Below, in pieces: positions 9,206 to 18,559 of a stretch of 64,000 nucleotides of DNA. Source of the stretch: Sporocytophaga sp. (lineage in GTDB: Bacteria; Bacteroidota; Bacteroidia; Cytophagales; Cytophagaceae); contig JANQAB010000003.1 of NCBI GenBank assembly GCA_024707265.1, forward strand, positions 124,001-188,000, given 5' to 3'. The translations under genes were made by a program, and so were the position numbers. A model generated the notes under the pieces. It searched no databases, was not told where the DNA came from, and worked only from the letters and a program-made list of their open reading frames with translations. Position 1 is the stretch's first letter, and the number at the start of each line of letters is the position of its first letter.

Positions 9206-11098
9206 ATGGAGAATATTAAGTATTTCATCATCGATTTTGACAGCACTTTCACACAAGTAGAAGCTCTTGACGAACTGGGAGATATTTCACTTGACGGTGA
9301 TCCGCAAAAAGATAAAATTTTAAAAGAAATAGTCGAGCTGACAAACAGCGGAATGGAGGGAAAATCATCTTTCACTCAGAATCTTACAAGAAGGCTTGAG
9401 TTGTTAAGAGCTAATAAAAGACACCTTACCCCTCTTATTTCAAGACTTAAAACCAAGGTTTCTGAATCAGTGAAGAGAAACAGAGAGTTTTTCAAAGACT
9501 TTTCTGACAATATTCTTATTGTTTCCAGTGGTTTCAAAGAATTCATCACCCCTATAGTTACTGAGTTCGGAATAAAAGAAGAAAATATCTACGCTAATAC
9601 TTTTGTATATGATGGACAAGACAATATTATAGGGTTTGACAAAAACAATGTACTATGTCTTGATAAAGGTAAAATACAGCAACTGAAAGCTTTAAACCTT
9701 AAAGGTGATGTATATGTAATCGGTGATGGATATACTGATTATGAAATCAAAGAAGCTGGTCTTGCAAATAAATTCTATGCATTTACAGAGAATGTTGAAA
9801 GAGACGCTGTTCTTGCAAAAGCAGAGCATATTGCACCAAGCTTTGATGAATTCCTTTATCAGAACAAACTTCCGATGGCAATCTCTTATCCTAAAAACAG
9901 AATAAGTGTATTGCTACTTGAAAACATTCACCCGGAAGCTGTGAGATTATTCAAAAGCGAAGGGTATAAAGTTGAAGTGATTTCAAGCGGCCTTGATGAA
10001 GACGAACTTTGTGAACGTATTAAAAACGTCTCTATCCTTGGTATCAGATCAAAAACACAGTTAACTAAAAAAGTACTCGAAAACGCCAATAAACTTATTG
10101 CAGTTGGTGCATTTTGTATCGGTACGAACCAGATAGATCTTAAATCCTGCCTGCAACGTGGTGTAGCAGCGTTCAATGCTCCTTACAGCAACACCAGAAG
10201 CGTGGTGGAACTTGCTATCGGACAGATCATCATGCTTTACAGAAACACCATTGAGAAAAGCAATAAAATGCATCAGGGTAAATGGGATAAATCTGCTAAA
10301 AACAGCTATGAGATAAGAGGGAAAAAACTGGGTATCATTGGATATGGAAATATCGGTTCTCAGCTTTCTGTTCTTGCAGAATCTATAGGTATGGAAGTTT
10401 ACTATTATGACATAGTGGAAAAACTTCAACTTGGTAATGCTAAAAAATGCTCTAGTCTGAATGAATTGCTGAGCCTTGCTGACGTGATTTCTTTACATGT
10501 TGATGGAAGAGCCAGCAACAAAAATATTATAGGCAAGAAGGAATTCGACCTTATGAAAGAAGGGGTCATTTTCCTTAACTTAAGCCGTGGCCATGTGGTT
10601 GATGTACCGGTTCTTGCAGAGAATTTAAAAAGTGGAAAAATCCTTGGAGCAAGCGTAGACGTTTTCCCTTACGAGCCGAAAAATAATACCGAAGAGTTTG
10701 TAAATGAACTAAGAGGTCTTCCAAATGTAATCCTGACTCCACACATCGGAGGAAGTACAGAAGAAGCTCAGTTCAACATCGCAAGCTTTGTTCCAAACAG
10801 AATACTGGATTACATCAATACCGGAAATACATTCCAGAGTGTAAACTTCCCTAACATTCAGTTACCTGAATTGAATAATGCGCACAGACTTATTCACCTG
10901 CATGAGAACGTACCTGGTATCCTTGCACAAATAAATATTGTACTTGCAAAGCACAATATCAACATCCTTGGTCAGTATCTAAAAACCAATGAGTCTGTCG
11001 GATATGTGATTACAGACATCAACAAGGAATACGATAAGCAGGTAATACAGGAGCTTAAATCTATCAGCAACACAATCAAGTTTAGAATATTGTATTAA
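9206..11098 (+). CDS. Fused phosphoserine phosphatase / D-3-phosphoglycerate dehydrogenase
   Basis: Residues 1-210 form a HAD-family SerB-like phosphatase. Motif I is DFDST (Asp10, Asp12), motif II VSSG, the motif III Lys lies in CLDKGK, and motif IV is GDGYTD. Residues about 230-555 form a SerA-like dehydrogenase with Rossmann motif IIGYGNIGS and catalytic Arg in LSRG, Glu in PYEPK and His in TPHIGGS. Residues about 560-630 form an ACT domain (HENVPGILAQINIVL), the usual serine-feedback site. One cytoplasmic polypeptide thus carries the first and last steps of phosphorylated serine synthesis. The serC-like gene supplying the middle step follows 8 bases later. I use ATG 9206 (MENIKYF); the frame is open upstream to 9155. 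Confidence 0.9.
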   Translation: MENIKYFIIDFDSTFTQVEALDELGDISLDGDPQKDKILKEIVELTNSGMEGKSSFTQNLTRRLELLRANKRHLTPLISRLKTKVSESVKRNREFFKDFSDNILIVSSGFKEFITPIVTEFGIKEENIYANTFVYDGQDNIIGFDKNNVLCLDKGKIQQLKALNLKGDVYVIGDGYTDYEIKEAGLANKFYAFTENVERDAVLAKAEHIAPSFDEFLYQNKLPMAISYPKNRISVLLLENIHPEAVRLFKSEGYKVEVISSGLDEDELCERIKNVSILGIRSKTQLTKKVLENANKLIAVGAFCIGTNQIDLKSCLQRGVAAFNAPYSNTRSVVELAIGQIIMLYRNTIEKSNKMHQGKWDKSAKNSYEIRGKKLGIIGYGNIGSQLSVLAESIGMEVYYYDIVEKLQLGNAKKCSSLNELLSLADVISLHVDGRASNKNIIGKKEFDLMKEGVIFLNLSRGHVVDVPVLAENLKSGKILGASVDVFPYEPKNNTEEFVNELRGLPNVILTPHIGGSTEEAQFNIASFVPNRILDYINTGNTFQSVNFPNIQLPELNNAHRLIHLHENVPGILAQINIVLAKHNINILGQYLKTNESVGYVITDINKEYDKQVIQELKSISNTIKFRILY

Positions 11099-11106
11099 TA
11101 ACAAAC

Positions 11107-12193
11107 GTGGTAAAGAAGACATTTTTCACAGTAGGGCCATCGGAGCTATACCCGACAGTACCAGCGCACGTTCAAACTGCACTGGAGCAAAAAATCGGAG
11201 TTATATCTCACAGAAGCAAGCAATTCCAGGAGTTGTACAAACATACAACAGACGGACTCAGAACCCTTTTGAACATCCCTGACAACTATCAGATATTCTT
11301 CCTTTCCAGTGCTACTGAGATCTGGGAAAGAATTATTCAGAACTGTGTAGAGCATACAAGCTTTCACTGCGTCAATGGTAGTTTCTCTAAAAGATTCTAT
11401 GAATTTTCAGGAGAGCTTGGGAAAAAGGCTTTCAAAGCTGAAGCAGCTTTTGGAAAAGGTTTCTATCCGGAAAATATTGAAATACCTTCTGAAACAGAAG
11501 CAATCTGTCTTACACAGAATGAAACCAGCTCAGGTGTTTCTATGCCGGTAGCAGATATCAACAAAATAAGAGAGAAAAATAAAGAAGCTTTATTATTTGT
11601 AGATGCGGTTTCATCCCTCCCTTACCCGGAGTTTGACTTTTCTAAAATTGATTCAACCTTCTTCTCCGTGCAGAAATGTTTTGGCCTTCCTGCAGGACTT
11701 GGTGTGTGGATTCTAAATGACAGAGTTATTGAAAAGGCTAAACAACTGGAAGCAAAAAAAGTACTGACAGGAACCTATCATACAATTTCTTCTATTCTTA
11801 GCAAAGCAAAAGATAACCAGACACCGGAGACTCCGAATGTCTGGAATATATTCCTTCTGGGTAAAGTAATCGAGGATATGAACAAGAAGGGTATTGCAAC
11901 CATTAGAAAAAGAAACTGAAGTAAAAGCTGACATGCTTTACAACTACATAAAAGACAGCAATAACTTCTCTTTCGGTGTTGAAGATCCGGCACACAGATC
12001 AAAGACTACTATTGTAGCTAATACTATCATACCAGCCCCTGAAGTTAATAAGAAACTAGAACCATTTGACCTTGCAGTAGGTAGTGGTTACAGTAGCTAT
12101 AAGGAGAAACAAATTAGAATAGCGAATTTCCCGGCTTATTCTGTTGAAAAAACAGAAGAGCTTGTGAATGCGCTTAAGAAAACAATCGGTTAA
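11107..12193 (+). CDS. serC: Phosphoserine aminotransferase-like class V enzyme, +1 frameshift at A5
   Basis: This PLP-dependent aminotransferase is expected to convert 3-phosphohydroxypyruvate to phosphoserine, the step between the two domains of the preceding fusion. The N-terminus FTVGPSELYP and the PLP-lysine region FFSVQKCFGLPAGLG are characteristic. Frames 11107-11919 and 11894-12193 join when one A is removed from the A5 run at 11907-11911, giving IATIRKETEVKADMLYNYI, as in the family. The start is GTG (VKKTFFTVGPSE), 8 bases after the fusion gene. Two bases separate its stop from the MaoC gene, so all four genes to 13478 are likely one operon. Confidence 0.82.
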
Positions 12194-12195
12194 TT

Positions 12196-12600
12196 ATGCT
12201 TGATTCTGGTCAGGTTTATTCCGAAGTGTTTTCATTTACACAGGAACAAGTAATCAGATTCGCCGAGGTGTCAGGAGATCAGAATCCTGTACACCTAGAC
12301 GCTGACTATGCATCTAAAACCGCATTTAAAAAGCCCATCATTCATGGTATACTAGGTACCAGTATTTTCTCAAAAATACTTGGAATGAATTTCCCGGGAG
12401 AAGGAACAATTTATTTAAAACAAGAAGCAAACTTTAAACGCCCGATGTATGCAGGCACGTCCTATGAAGCAATACTGACCGTATTGGAAGTTAACAGAGA
12501 CAAACATCAGGCAGTCATTGAAACTAAAGTCATTGACAAGGAAACAGGTAAAGTCATTATAGACGGACAGGCACAAGTACTGAATAAAGAGAAGATCTGA
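12196..12600 (+). CDS. MaoC-like (R)-specific enoyl-CoA hydratase
   Basis: A 134-residue single hot-dog domain protein. The catalytic hydratase-2 motif is intact: FAEVSGDQNPVHLD contains the Asp and His dyad, followed by the HGILG segment. Such enzymes hydrate trans-2-enoyl-CoA or enoyl-ACP to the (R)-3-hydroxy product in fatty acid or related metabolism; the natural substrate here is not indicated. The gene is packed between serC (gap 2 bases) and the bestrophin gene (TGATG overlap), implying translational coupling. Confidence 0.85.
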   Translation: MLDSGQVYSEVFSFTQEQVIRFAEVSGDQNPVHLDADYASKTAFKKPIIHGILGTSIFSKILGMNFPGEGTIYLKQEANFKRPMYAGTSYEAILTVLEVNRDKHQAVIETKVIDKETGKVIIDGQAQVLNKEKI

Positions 12601-13478
12601 TGAAACGTTTTCTAGGTATCAAATACAGCCCAACCGACATAAGATTATTATTTTCCTTCAAGAGTTCTTTAATCAAAAGACTATTAAGGGGGCTTGTATA
12701 TATTACTGCCGTTACAGCTATATTACTTTACATGGAGCAGAAAGATATCTTTCATATCCAGATAAGTAATGCCCTGCCTGGTTATATGGGCGCTGCACTG
12801 GGTTTGCTTCTTGTGTTCAGAAACAATACAGCTTATGACAAATGGTGGGAAGCGAGAAAAGAACTTGGGGCACTTGTAAACATTTCCCGAAACTTTGCCA
12901 TTGATATCAATGGATTGCTACCTCCCGGAAGTAAGGAAAAAACAAGAATTGCAAACCTGCTTACCTGCTTCTTCTATGCTCTTAAAGAACACCTGAGAAA
13001 CGGAGTAAAAATGAAGGATATGCAGGACCTTGAAATTGAGGACTACAAAATAATCGAACAGGCGCAACATAAACCTTCTGCAATTGCTAACCTGATAATG
13101 GCCAGGATTGAAGTACTTTGGAAAGAAAAGATGCTGACTGATATGCAACAGTATCTACTTATTACCAAAATAAATACGCTTATTGACATTTGCGGAAAGT
13201 GTGAACGAATAAGAAATACTCCTATTCCTATTGCTTACGGATTGCTCCTTAAATTCTTCATTAACATTTACGTAATCCTTTTACCTATAGGCCTTTCTCA
13301 CGATCTCGGCTGGGGGGCCTTACCTCTGGAAATTATCCTGTATTATGTCATGATGAGTATCGTTCTGACTGCAGAAGAAATTGAAGAACCATTTGGCAAA
13401 GACCTAAATGATCTGCCTTTTGATGAAATGGCAGGCAAAATGAAGGTCAACATTCAGGAAATTATCAGTTACGAATAA
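12600..13478 (+). CDS. Bestrophin-family membrane channel
   Basis: A 292-residue protein of the bestrophin/UPF0187 family. It has N-terminal hydrophobic helices (about 30-50 and 58-75) and the family signature FRNNTAYDKWWEARKE at about residue 75. A second helical hydrophobic pair follows near 215-260. The C-terminal EEIEEPFGKDLNDLPFDEM closely matches bestrophin ends (EEPFG..DLPLD). Bacterial relatives form pentameric ion channels in the inner membrane; ion selectivity cannot be read from sequence. The start ATG overlaps the stop of the hydratase gene. Confidence 0.88.
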   Translation: MKRFLGIKYSPTDIRLLFSFKSSLIKRLLRGLVYITAVTAILLYMEQKDIFHIQISNALPGYMGAALGLLLVFRNNTAYDKWWEARKELGALVNISRNFAIDINGLLPPGSKEKTRIANLLTCFFYALKEHLRNGVKMKDMQDLEIEDYKIIEQAQHKPSAIANLIMARIEVLWKEKMLTDMQQYLLITKINTLIDICGKCERIRNTPIPIAYGLLLKFFINIYVILLPIGLSHDLGWGALPLEIILYYVMMSIVLTAEEIEEPFGKDLNDLPFDEMAGKMKVNIQEIISYE

Positions 13479-13543
13479 TATTACACCTGGATTCCTTCTC
13501 TATCTGGATCAGGAAAATCTAATACGATCTTTTTAATAAAACT

Positions 13544-13582
13544 ATGCGTATAAAACTAACTAACCATTAGCCTTATACGCAT
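13544..13582 (+). promoter_or_regulatory. 10-bp inverted repeat directly upstream of a start codon
   Basis: ATGCGTATAA and TTATACGCAT are perfect reverse complements separated by 19 bases. The right arm ends 2 bases before the ATG at 13585. As RNA it could fold over the ribosome-binding region; as DNA it could be an operator. There is no T tract, so it is not a terminator of the bestrophin gene. Confidence 0.5.
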
Positions 13583-13584
13583 TT

Positions 13585-15471
13585 ATGCTTTACAGAACCT
13601 CCTTTTTAAAATGGCTTGTTCTATTTTCGCTTATCACCAATTTAGCGTTTGCTCAAAATTTTAAATATTTGGGATCCTTTGACCAGCATGGAACCCCTAA
13701 ACACCTGGAAACAAATACAATTACTCCGGATCAGTCTTTACTAAAACAAATAAATGACGCATTGCCTGACAGAAAACCGGTACCTCAATTTCACCCTGAA
13801 TACATCTCCAGGCAGGCAGAAACGGATCTGAAACTTTTCAAACAAGCTGACGTCTGGATTACATTTGTCGGAGAAGTGGCAGGGTGGAAAAATAGTCTGG
13901 GCTTTTACACTTATGATTTAAATAGCCCTCCCCGCTCTGTTACTGATATAAAAGACTATTTTATAATCTTCCCAAATGCATCACAAGCTGGTGGTGGAGG
14001 TAATCTGAATCCGGGAAATACTGTTAAAATAGGGAACTTCGCGCCTAATACAGGAATAGGATGGTTTCTGATTGCAGATGGTTGGAGAAATGGAATGGTT
14101 ACCAAAGGAAATTACCTTATTTTTTCTAACGCTGCTTTTAATCCCGAAAGAAAAGAAACGGATAAAGCTCATACGGTCCTTTTAAATTTATCTGGCAGTA
14201 ACAAACTAATTCTTGGATTCGAAGATACCAGAAGAGATCAGGGAAGCGATCATGATTTTAATGATGTCTTATTTTATATCACGGCCAATCCATTTGATGC
14301 TATAAATAAAGACAACATCGTAATAGTAGGAGAAGATCCAACTTCCAACAATAACGCTCAGGATAATCCTGCAACAGACAACAATAACAGTAACAATAAC
14401 AACCAGGGAACCTCCAATACTCAGGTAAATGCTTCAAATACCAGTATTGATATAAATAATGGTGGTGGTGGAAACAGCAACGTTGCCTCTTCAACCAACA
14501 ACGTTAATAACGGTGACGGAAATAATTCTACCGCAATCAACAACACCAATATTAATAACAACAACTCGAATAATAATTCTAATAATACAACCAATAACAA
14601 TAACTCCACAACCATTATTAATAATACCACCATTATCAATAATGGAAACGGCAATAGTAATAACACGTCCAATCAGCAAAACTCAGGCAGTGGCCAAAAT
14701 AATAGTGGAGTCAATAGCAATTCCGGGGGAAGAGGACAAAACAGTAACAGTAATTCGTACAATCAAACTTCCGATAGATGTCATAAGAATGGTATGACAG
14801 AACAGGAATTTTTAAAATCATATAATTTGATAAAAAGCAAACCAACTGAGGCTAGTCGTAAATCTTTGATGCAACAGGTGGCCAGACCTAAAATGTTAAC
14901 TGTAAATCAGTGTACTCAACTGATAAAGTTATTAGATGTACAAAGGAATAGGTTTGAAATGGCAAAGTATCTTTATGATTTTACATGTGATAAACCAGGA
15001 TATTACATGGTTAGTGGTGTTTTCTCAGTATCAACCTATGAAAGGGAGTTCGATCAATTTCTTTCTACAAAAAATCTAAACAACAACCAACCATCGACCA
15101 ATTCAAAGGGCAGGAAGAATACTTACGATAATTCAAACAACATCCAGACATCCAACAATGGTAACAATACCTGTTGTGTAAACGGTGGATTTACCAGCGA
15201 TGATTTTTCAAGATTAAAATCAAGTATCTCTTCAAAAAGTTTTAGTGAAACAATGATGACTGTAACCAAACAGGGAGTAAAAGGAAGGTGCCTCTTAACA
15301 GGGCAAGTCATAGAACTAATGTCATTATTCTCTTTTGAAAAAGACAAACTTGATCTTGCGAAATACCTTTATGAGTTTACCGGAGATAAACAAAACTACT
15401 ACAGAGTGAACGATGTGTTCTCATTTTCCTCGTCTATTAGTGAATTAAACAACTATATTGAGAACAAATAA
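13585..15471 (+). CDS. Secreted DUF4114 / Asn-rich linker / double DUF4476 protein
   Basis: A 628-residue exported protein with a signal peptide ending in FAQ (about 1-24). Residues about 90-240 are a DUF4114 domain (SLGFYTYD, then GFEDTRRDQGSDHDFNDVLFYI). Residues about 250-395 are an almost pure Asn/Ser/Thr/Gly linker (runs such as NNNNSNNNSNN). Two DUF4476 domains follow, each opening with a Cys: about 397-495 and about 530-628 (CCVNGGFTSDD). The layout suggests a cell-surface or matrix protein with a flexible stalk. No T9SS C-terminal domain is visible. The DNA of the linker is a degenerate AAC/AAT repeat prone to length variation. Confidence 0.8.
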   Translation: MLYRTSFLKWLVLFSLITNLAFAQNFKYLGSFDQHGTPKHLETNTITPDQSLLKQINDALPDRKPVPQFHPEYISRQAETDLKLFKQADVWITFVGEVAGWKNSLGFYTYDLNSPPRSVTDIKDYFIIFPNASQAGGGGNLNPGNTVKIGNFAPNTGIGWFLIADGWRNGMVTKGNYLIFSNAAFNPERKETDKAHTVLLNLSGSNKLILGFEDTRRDQGSDHDFNDVLFYITANPFDAINKDNIVIVGEDPTSNNNAQDNPATDNNNSNNNNQGTSNTQVNASNTSIDINNGGGGNSNVASSTNNVNNGDGNNSTAINNTNINNNNSNNNSNNTTNNNNSTTIINNTTIINNGNGNSNNTSNQQNSGSGQNNSGVNSNSGGRGQNSNSNSYNQTSDRCHKNGMTEQEFLKSYNLIKSKPTEASRKSLMQQVARPKMLTVNQCTQLIKLLDVQRNRFEMAKYLYDFTCDKPGYYMVSGVFSVSTYEREFDQFLSTKNLNNNQPSTNSKGRKNTYDNSNNIQTSNNGNNTCCVNGGFTSDDFSRLKSSISSKSFSETMMTVTKQGVKGRCLLTGQVIELMSLFSFEKDKLDLAKYLYEFTGDKQNYYRVNDVFSFSSSISELNNYIENK

Positions 15472-15487
15472 AATTTACCCATATAAT

Positions 15488-15530
15488 AAGACCCAAAAGC
15501 TGAAAGACTTTCTTTCTGCTTTTGGGTCTT
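15488..15530. terminator. Bidirectional terminator between convergent genes
   Basis: A 13-bp perfect stem (AAGACCCAAAAGC / GCTTTTGGGTCTT) lies between the stop at 15471 (plus) and the stop at 15548 (minus). Confidence 0.75.
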
Positions 15531-15547
15531 TATCAGTACTATCAATT

Positions 15548-17053
15548 TTACTGAGCCACTAAAGCTTTTAACCAAACGTCTTCTTTCTTTCCTTTATAAA
15601 CTTCAAAAATAAATTCATTAGAGGATACTGGAACAATTCTATTCACCTTAAATTGCTCAACGTTTTTACCATTAACCTCCGTAAGATCTTGAATCAACAA
15701 CTTTTCCACTTTTCCATCTTCATCAGAAATTTTATATGCCATTACATTTCCAGGTTGCCGATCATAATAGGTCTCATTAGGTTTACCCTTTTCAGCTAAA
15801 GAAATATTTTTCAGATTATCGATATAAATCACATAATGAAATTTACCAAGTTTTAAATACTTATAAGAACAAGACATTTGCTGCAAAGTACTTCCAACTT
15901 GTCTTTTTGCCAGTCTGTTCATCCACATCAGGTCTCCAGATTTGCTGATTTTTGCTACATGTACATGGTTATAATAATCAATAGGGTAAGAATTTCGGTT
16001 TGAAGCAACTCCATGCCTTCCCGTATATCTTTGTTCTCCTATTACTACAATCCCCCCATCTGAATCTTCCTTTAATTCAGTTAATTTCAGATCATTCATG
16101 GGAGGCATTTCAAATTTTTTGATATTGCCCTTCCCATCTTTAGATACTTTTAAAAAATATACCCCCTCAACATTCCAGCGACCTTTACCATTATTATAAT
16201 ATCCTACGACAGATATATCCTCTGAAGAAGTCTCCACAAATTGCAGAGTATTCAAATGATCTTTAAGCTCAACACGACTAAACAAAGTAGGATTTCCTGA
16301 AGGAGTAAGTTTCAAAATTTCAATCTGAACATCCTCTTCCGAATTATAAACTGCTGTAAGAGCATATACATTTCCATCATTGTCTAGAGAATGATCCACT
16401 AATTTCATATTTGCTTCAGTCCTGGACATTTCAAATTGCTTATCCCAGATAGGTTTCATCCCTTTTCCAAACAGATGAATACCAGTAATTTCATAACTTT
16501 TGTAATTTGCTTCTTTTTCTGGATTCAGACTATACGTAACAAGTAATTTAGATTTATCACTGGAAAGACAAATGTTATATTTATTACTCACAGAAATCGA
16601 GAAATCGGTAGCAAAAAAATCAGTTAGATAACATTTTCCTCTTATTTTTACATTGACTTGTAATGCTATTTTTGCGTCACCTACAAATTTTCCTGTAGCA
16701 AAATCTATTTCCCTAAAAAACAGCTGTTCTGTATTCATCTTTTTATCATAAGCTGAATAAAAAAAATAATATTGTCCTGCAAATTCAATTAACCCTTCAT
16801 ATGTAAAATTTCCGGGAAAATCTACATATTCTTGTCTCTCTGTTTCAGCTAAAGTTCCTGCATCAAATTTTTGAATCAAAGCAGAACGTCCGAGCACTTT
16901 TACACTTAGAATACCATTATCAACCTTAAGGTATTCTCTATAATGTGCATTTTGAACACCATAAGGAATTCCGACATCTACCTTCACCTGAGAAAACCCT
17001 AAAAATGAAACAATTAAAAACAGGAATTGAAAAATCAGGTCTTTTTTTTCCAA
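15548..17053 (-). CDS. Hypothetical exported protein, possible beta-propeller
   Basis: A 501-residue protein with an N-terminal signal peptide (KKDLIFQFLFLIVSFLGFSQ). The body is rich in short beta strands with recurring patterns such as NVYALTAVY, DGGIVVIGEQ and MWMNRLAKR. These resemble the outer-membrane or secreted propeller-like proteins that report measured values in Bacteroidota. I recognise no named domain. There is no lipobox and no clear T9SS tail. It is monocistronic, convergent with the DUF4476 gene and divergent from the MFS gene. Confidence 0.6.
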   Translation of the reverse strand: MEKKDLIFQFLFLIVSFLGFSQVKVDVGIPYGVQNAHYREYLKVDNGILSVKVLGRSALIQKFDAGTLAETERQEYVDFPGNFTYEGLIEFAGQYYFFYSAYDKKMNTEQLFFREIDFATGKFVGDAKIALQVNVKIRGKCYLTDFFATDFSISVSNKYNICLSSDKSKLLVTYSLNPEKEANYKSYEITGIHLFGKGMKPIWDKQFEMSRTEANMKLVDHSLDNDGNVYALTAVYNSEEDVQIEILKLTPSGNPTLFSRVELKDHLNTLQFVETSSEDISVVGYYNNGKGRWNVEGVYFLKVSKDGKGNIKKFEMPPMNDLKLTELKEDSDGGIVVIGEQRYTGRHGVASNRNSYPIDYYNHVHVAKISKSGDLMWMNRLAKRQVGSTLQQMSCSYKYLKLGKFHYVIYIDNLKNISLAEKGKPNETYYDRQPGNVMAYKISDEDGKVEKLLIQDLTEVNGKNVEQFKVNRIVPVSSNEFIFEVYKGKKEDVWLKALVAQ

Positions 17054-17275
17054 AAGCCTTTACCCTAAAACAAATCATAAAACAAATAATTTAAATTAAA
17101 CATTAAACGTAATCATCCCCCACCCAATTCGAATTTACATGTTTTTTCCTTCAGATAAAATTAAGAATACCTGATCTTAATTATTAAATCATAAACATTA
17201 ATTACCAATATTTTCTTTGTGATTAATTACATTTGGAATGTATTCTTGAGCACAATAAGATCGATATTCAAAGCA

Positions 17276-18419
17276 ATGTCTCAACATAGTCGCACAACAC
17301 AAAGAATTGCCGTAGGTTTTTTATTTTTCCTTCATGGTCTTTGTTTTTCTACCTGGGCATCAAGAATTCCGGACATTCAGCAAAAACTAAAATTAACCGA
17401 AGTTTCACTGGGAATGGTATTGTTCGCTTTGCCTATTGGCTTATTGGCTTCCATGCCTTTGTCCGGATGGCTGACAGCCAGATATGGAAGCAGTAAGATA
17501 GTACTGGGCGCTATTCTATCCTATGGCTTAATTCTATCCTTTATCGGACTGGCAGAAGATCAATATGAGTTAATCCTTGCTTTGTTCCTCTTTGGAGTGG
17601 CAAGCAACACGGTAAACATTGCTGTCAATACCCAGGCTTTAATAGTGGAAGCATTATACCATCGGTCCATTATGGCTTCCTTTCATGGCTTATGGAGCCT
17701 TGCAGGATTCAGCGGTGCTGCCTTAGGATCATTTATGATCAGCAAAGGAAACTCACCTCAGTTCCACTTTTTTATTGTTACGCTCTTTATTTTCGGCGCA
17801 GCAGCTATTGTTTCATTCTTTATTCCCAAAGCTGTAAGGAAAGAAAACAAAGGACCCTTATTCGTTTTGCCTGATAAATCAATTCTCATATACGGACTTA
17901 TTGCATTTTGCTGTATGACATGTGAAGGCGCTATGTTTGACTGGAGTGGTGTTTATTTCAAAAAAGTTGTACTTGCTGAAAAAGGCTGGGTGGGAGTTGG
18001 ATATTCAGCCTTCATGAGTACAATGGCCCTGGGAAGATTTTTTTGCTGATAGCTATACAACTCGTTTCGGATTAAAACAAACTTTGTTTGTCAGCGGCTT
18101 ATTAATTACTGCTGGACTGCTTACTGCAATCATATTTCCAACATTATACCTTGCAATTGCAGGCTTTTTGCTTGTGGGATTCGGCGTTTCATCAGTCGTC
18201 CCCCTGGCCTATGGTGCTGCCGGAAAATCTACCAAAGTACCTACTGAAATCGCCCTCACAGCAGTTGCCTCCATAGGATTTATCGGATTACTGATAGGCC
18301 CCCCACTCATAGGACTTTTGGCAGGAGTATCAAGCCTGAGAATTTCATTCCTGGCTATTTCATTTCTTGGTCTAAGTGTAGCTTTGTTGTCTTTTGTGGT
18401 CAAACAAGATCAGAATTAA
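17276..18419 (+). CDS. MFS transporter, +1 frameshift at T7
   Basis: An inner-membrane major facilitator of about 380 residues with 12 expected helices. The N-terminal half (frame from 17276) contains the loop GWLTARYGSSK, equivalent to the conserved GxxADRxGRR. The C-terminal half starts in a second frame. Deleting one T from the T7 run at 18038-18044 joins them as GRFFADSYTTRFGLKQTLFVSG. The family resembles YbjJ-like sugar or solute transporters (FLFFLHGLCFSTWASRIPDIQ); the substrate is unknown. I chose ATG 17276 (MSQHSRTTQR) over an upstream GTG at 17219. Confidence 0.78.
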
Positions 18420-18532
18420 CCTTACCTGAAAGTTTTGATTGTCAACCAAAAGCACATTTTCAAGGCTTCTATTTAAATTAAACTATGTAAGTAATTGCCT
18501 TGTATTCTTATTATTTGCAGAAATAAGTTTTG

Positions 18533-18540
18533 TATTTTTG
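18533..18540 (+). promoter_or_regulatory. -7 box (TATTTTTG) before the DEAD-box gene
   Basis: The box matches TANNTTTG and lies 20 bases before the ATG at 18560. It falls inside the longer open frame from 18530, which supports the shorter start. A spaced TTTG at 19-21 bases is not obvious. Confidence 0.4.
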
Positions 18541-18559
18541 TAAATTAAATACACTCCAC

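Noticed and set aside
14421..14797. Leu/Ile-rich or Thr/Ile-rich open frames overlapping the Asn linker
   Set aside because: They are other-frame readings of the AAC/AAT repeat and arise from composition only.
15548..17053. T9SS cargo assignment for the propeller-like protein
   Set aside because: The C-terminus (VYKGKKEDVWLKALVAQ) does not show the conserved pattern of a T9SS sorting domain.
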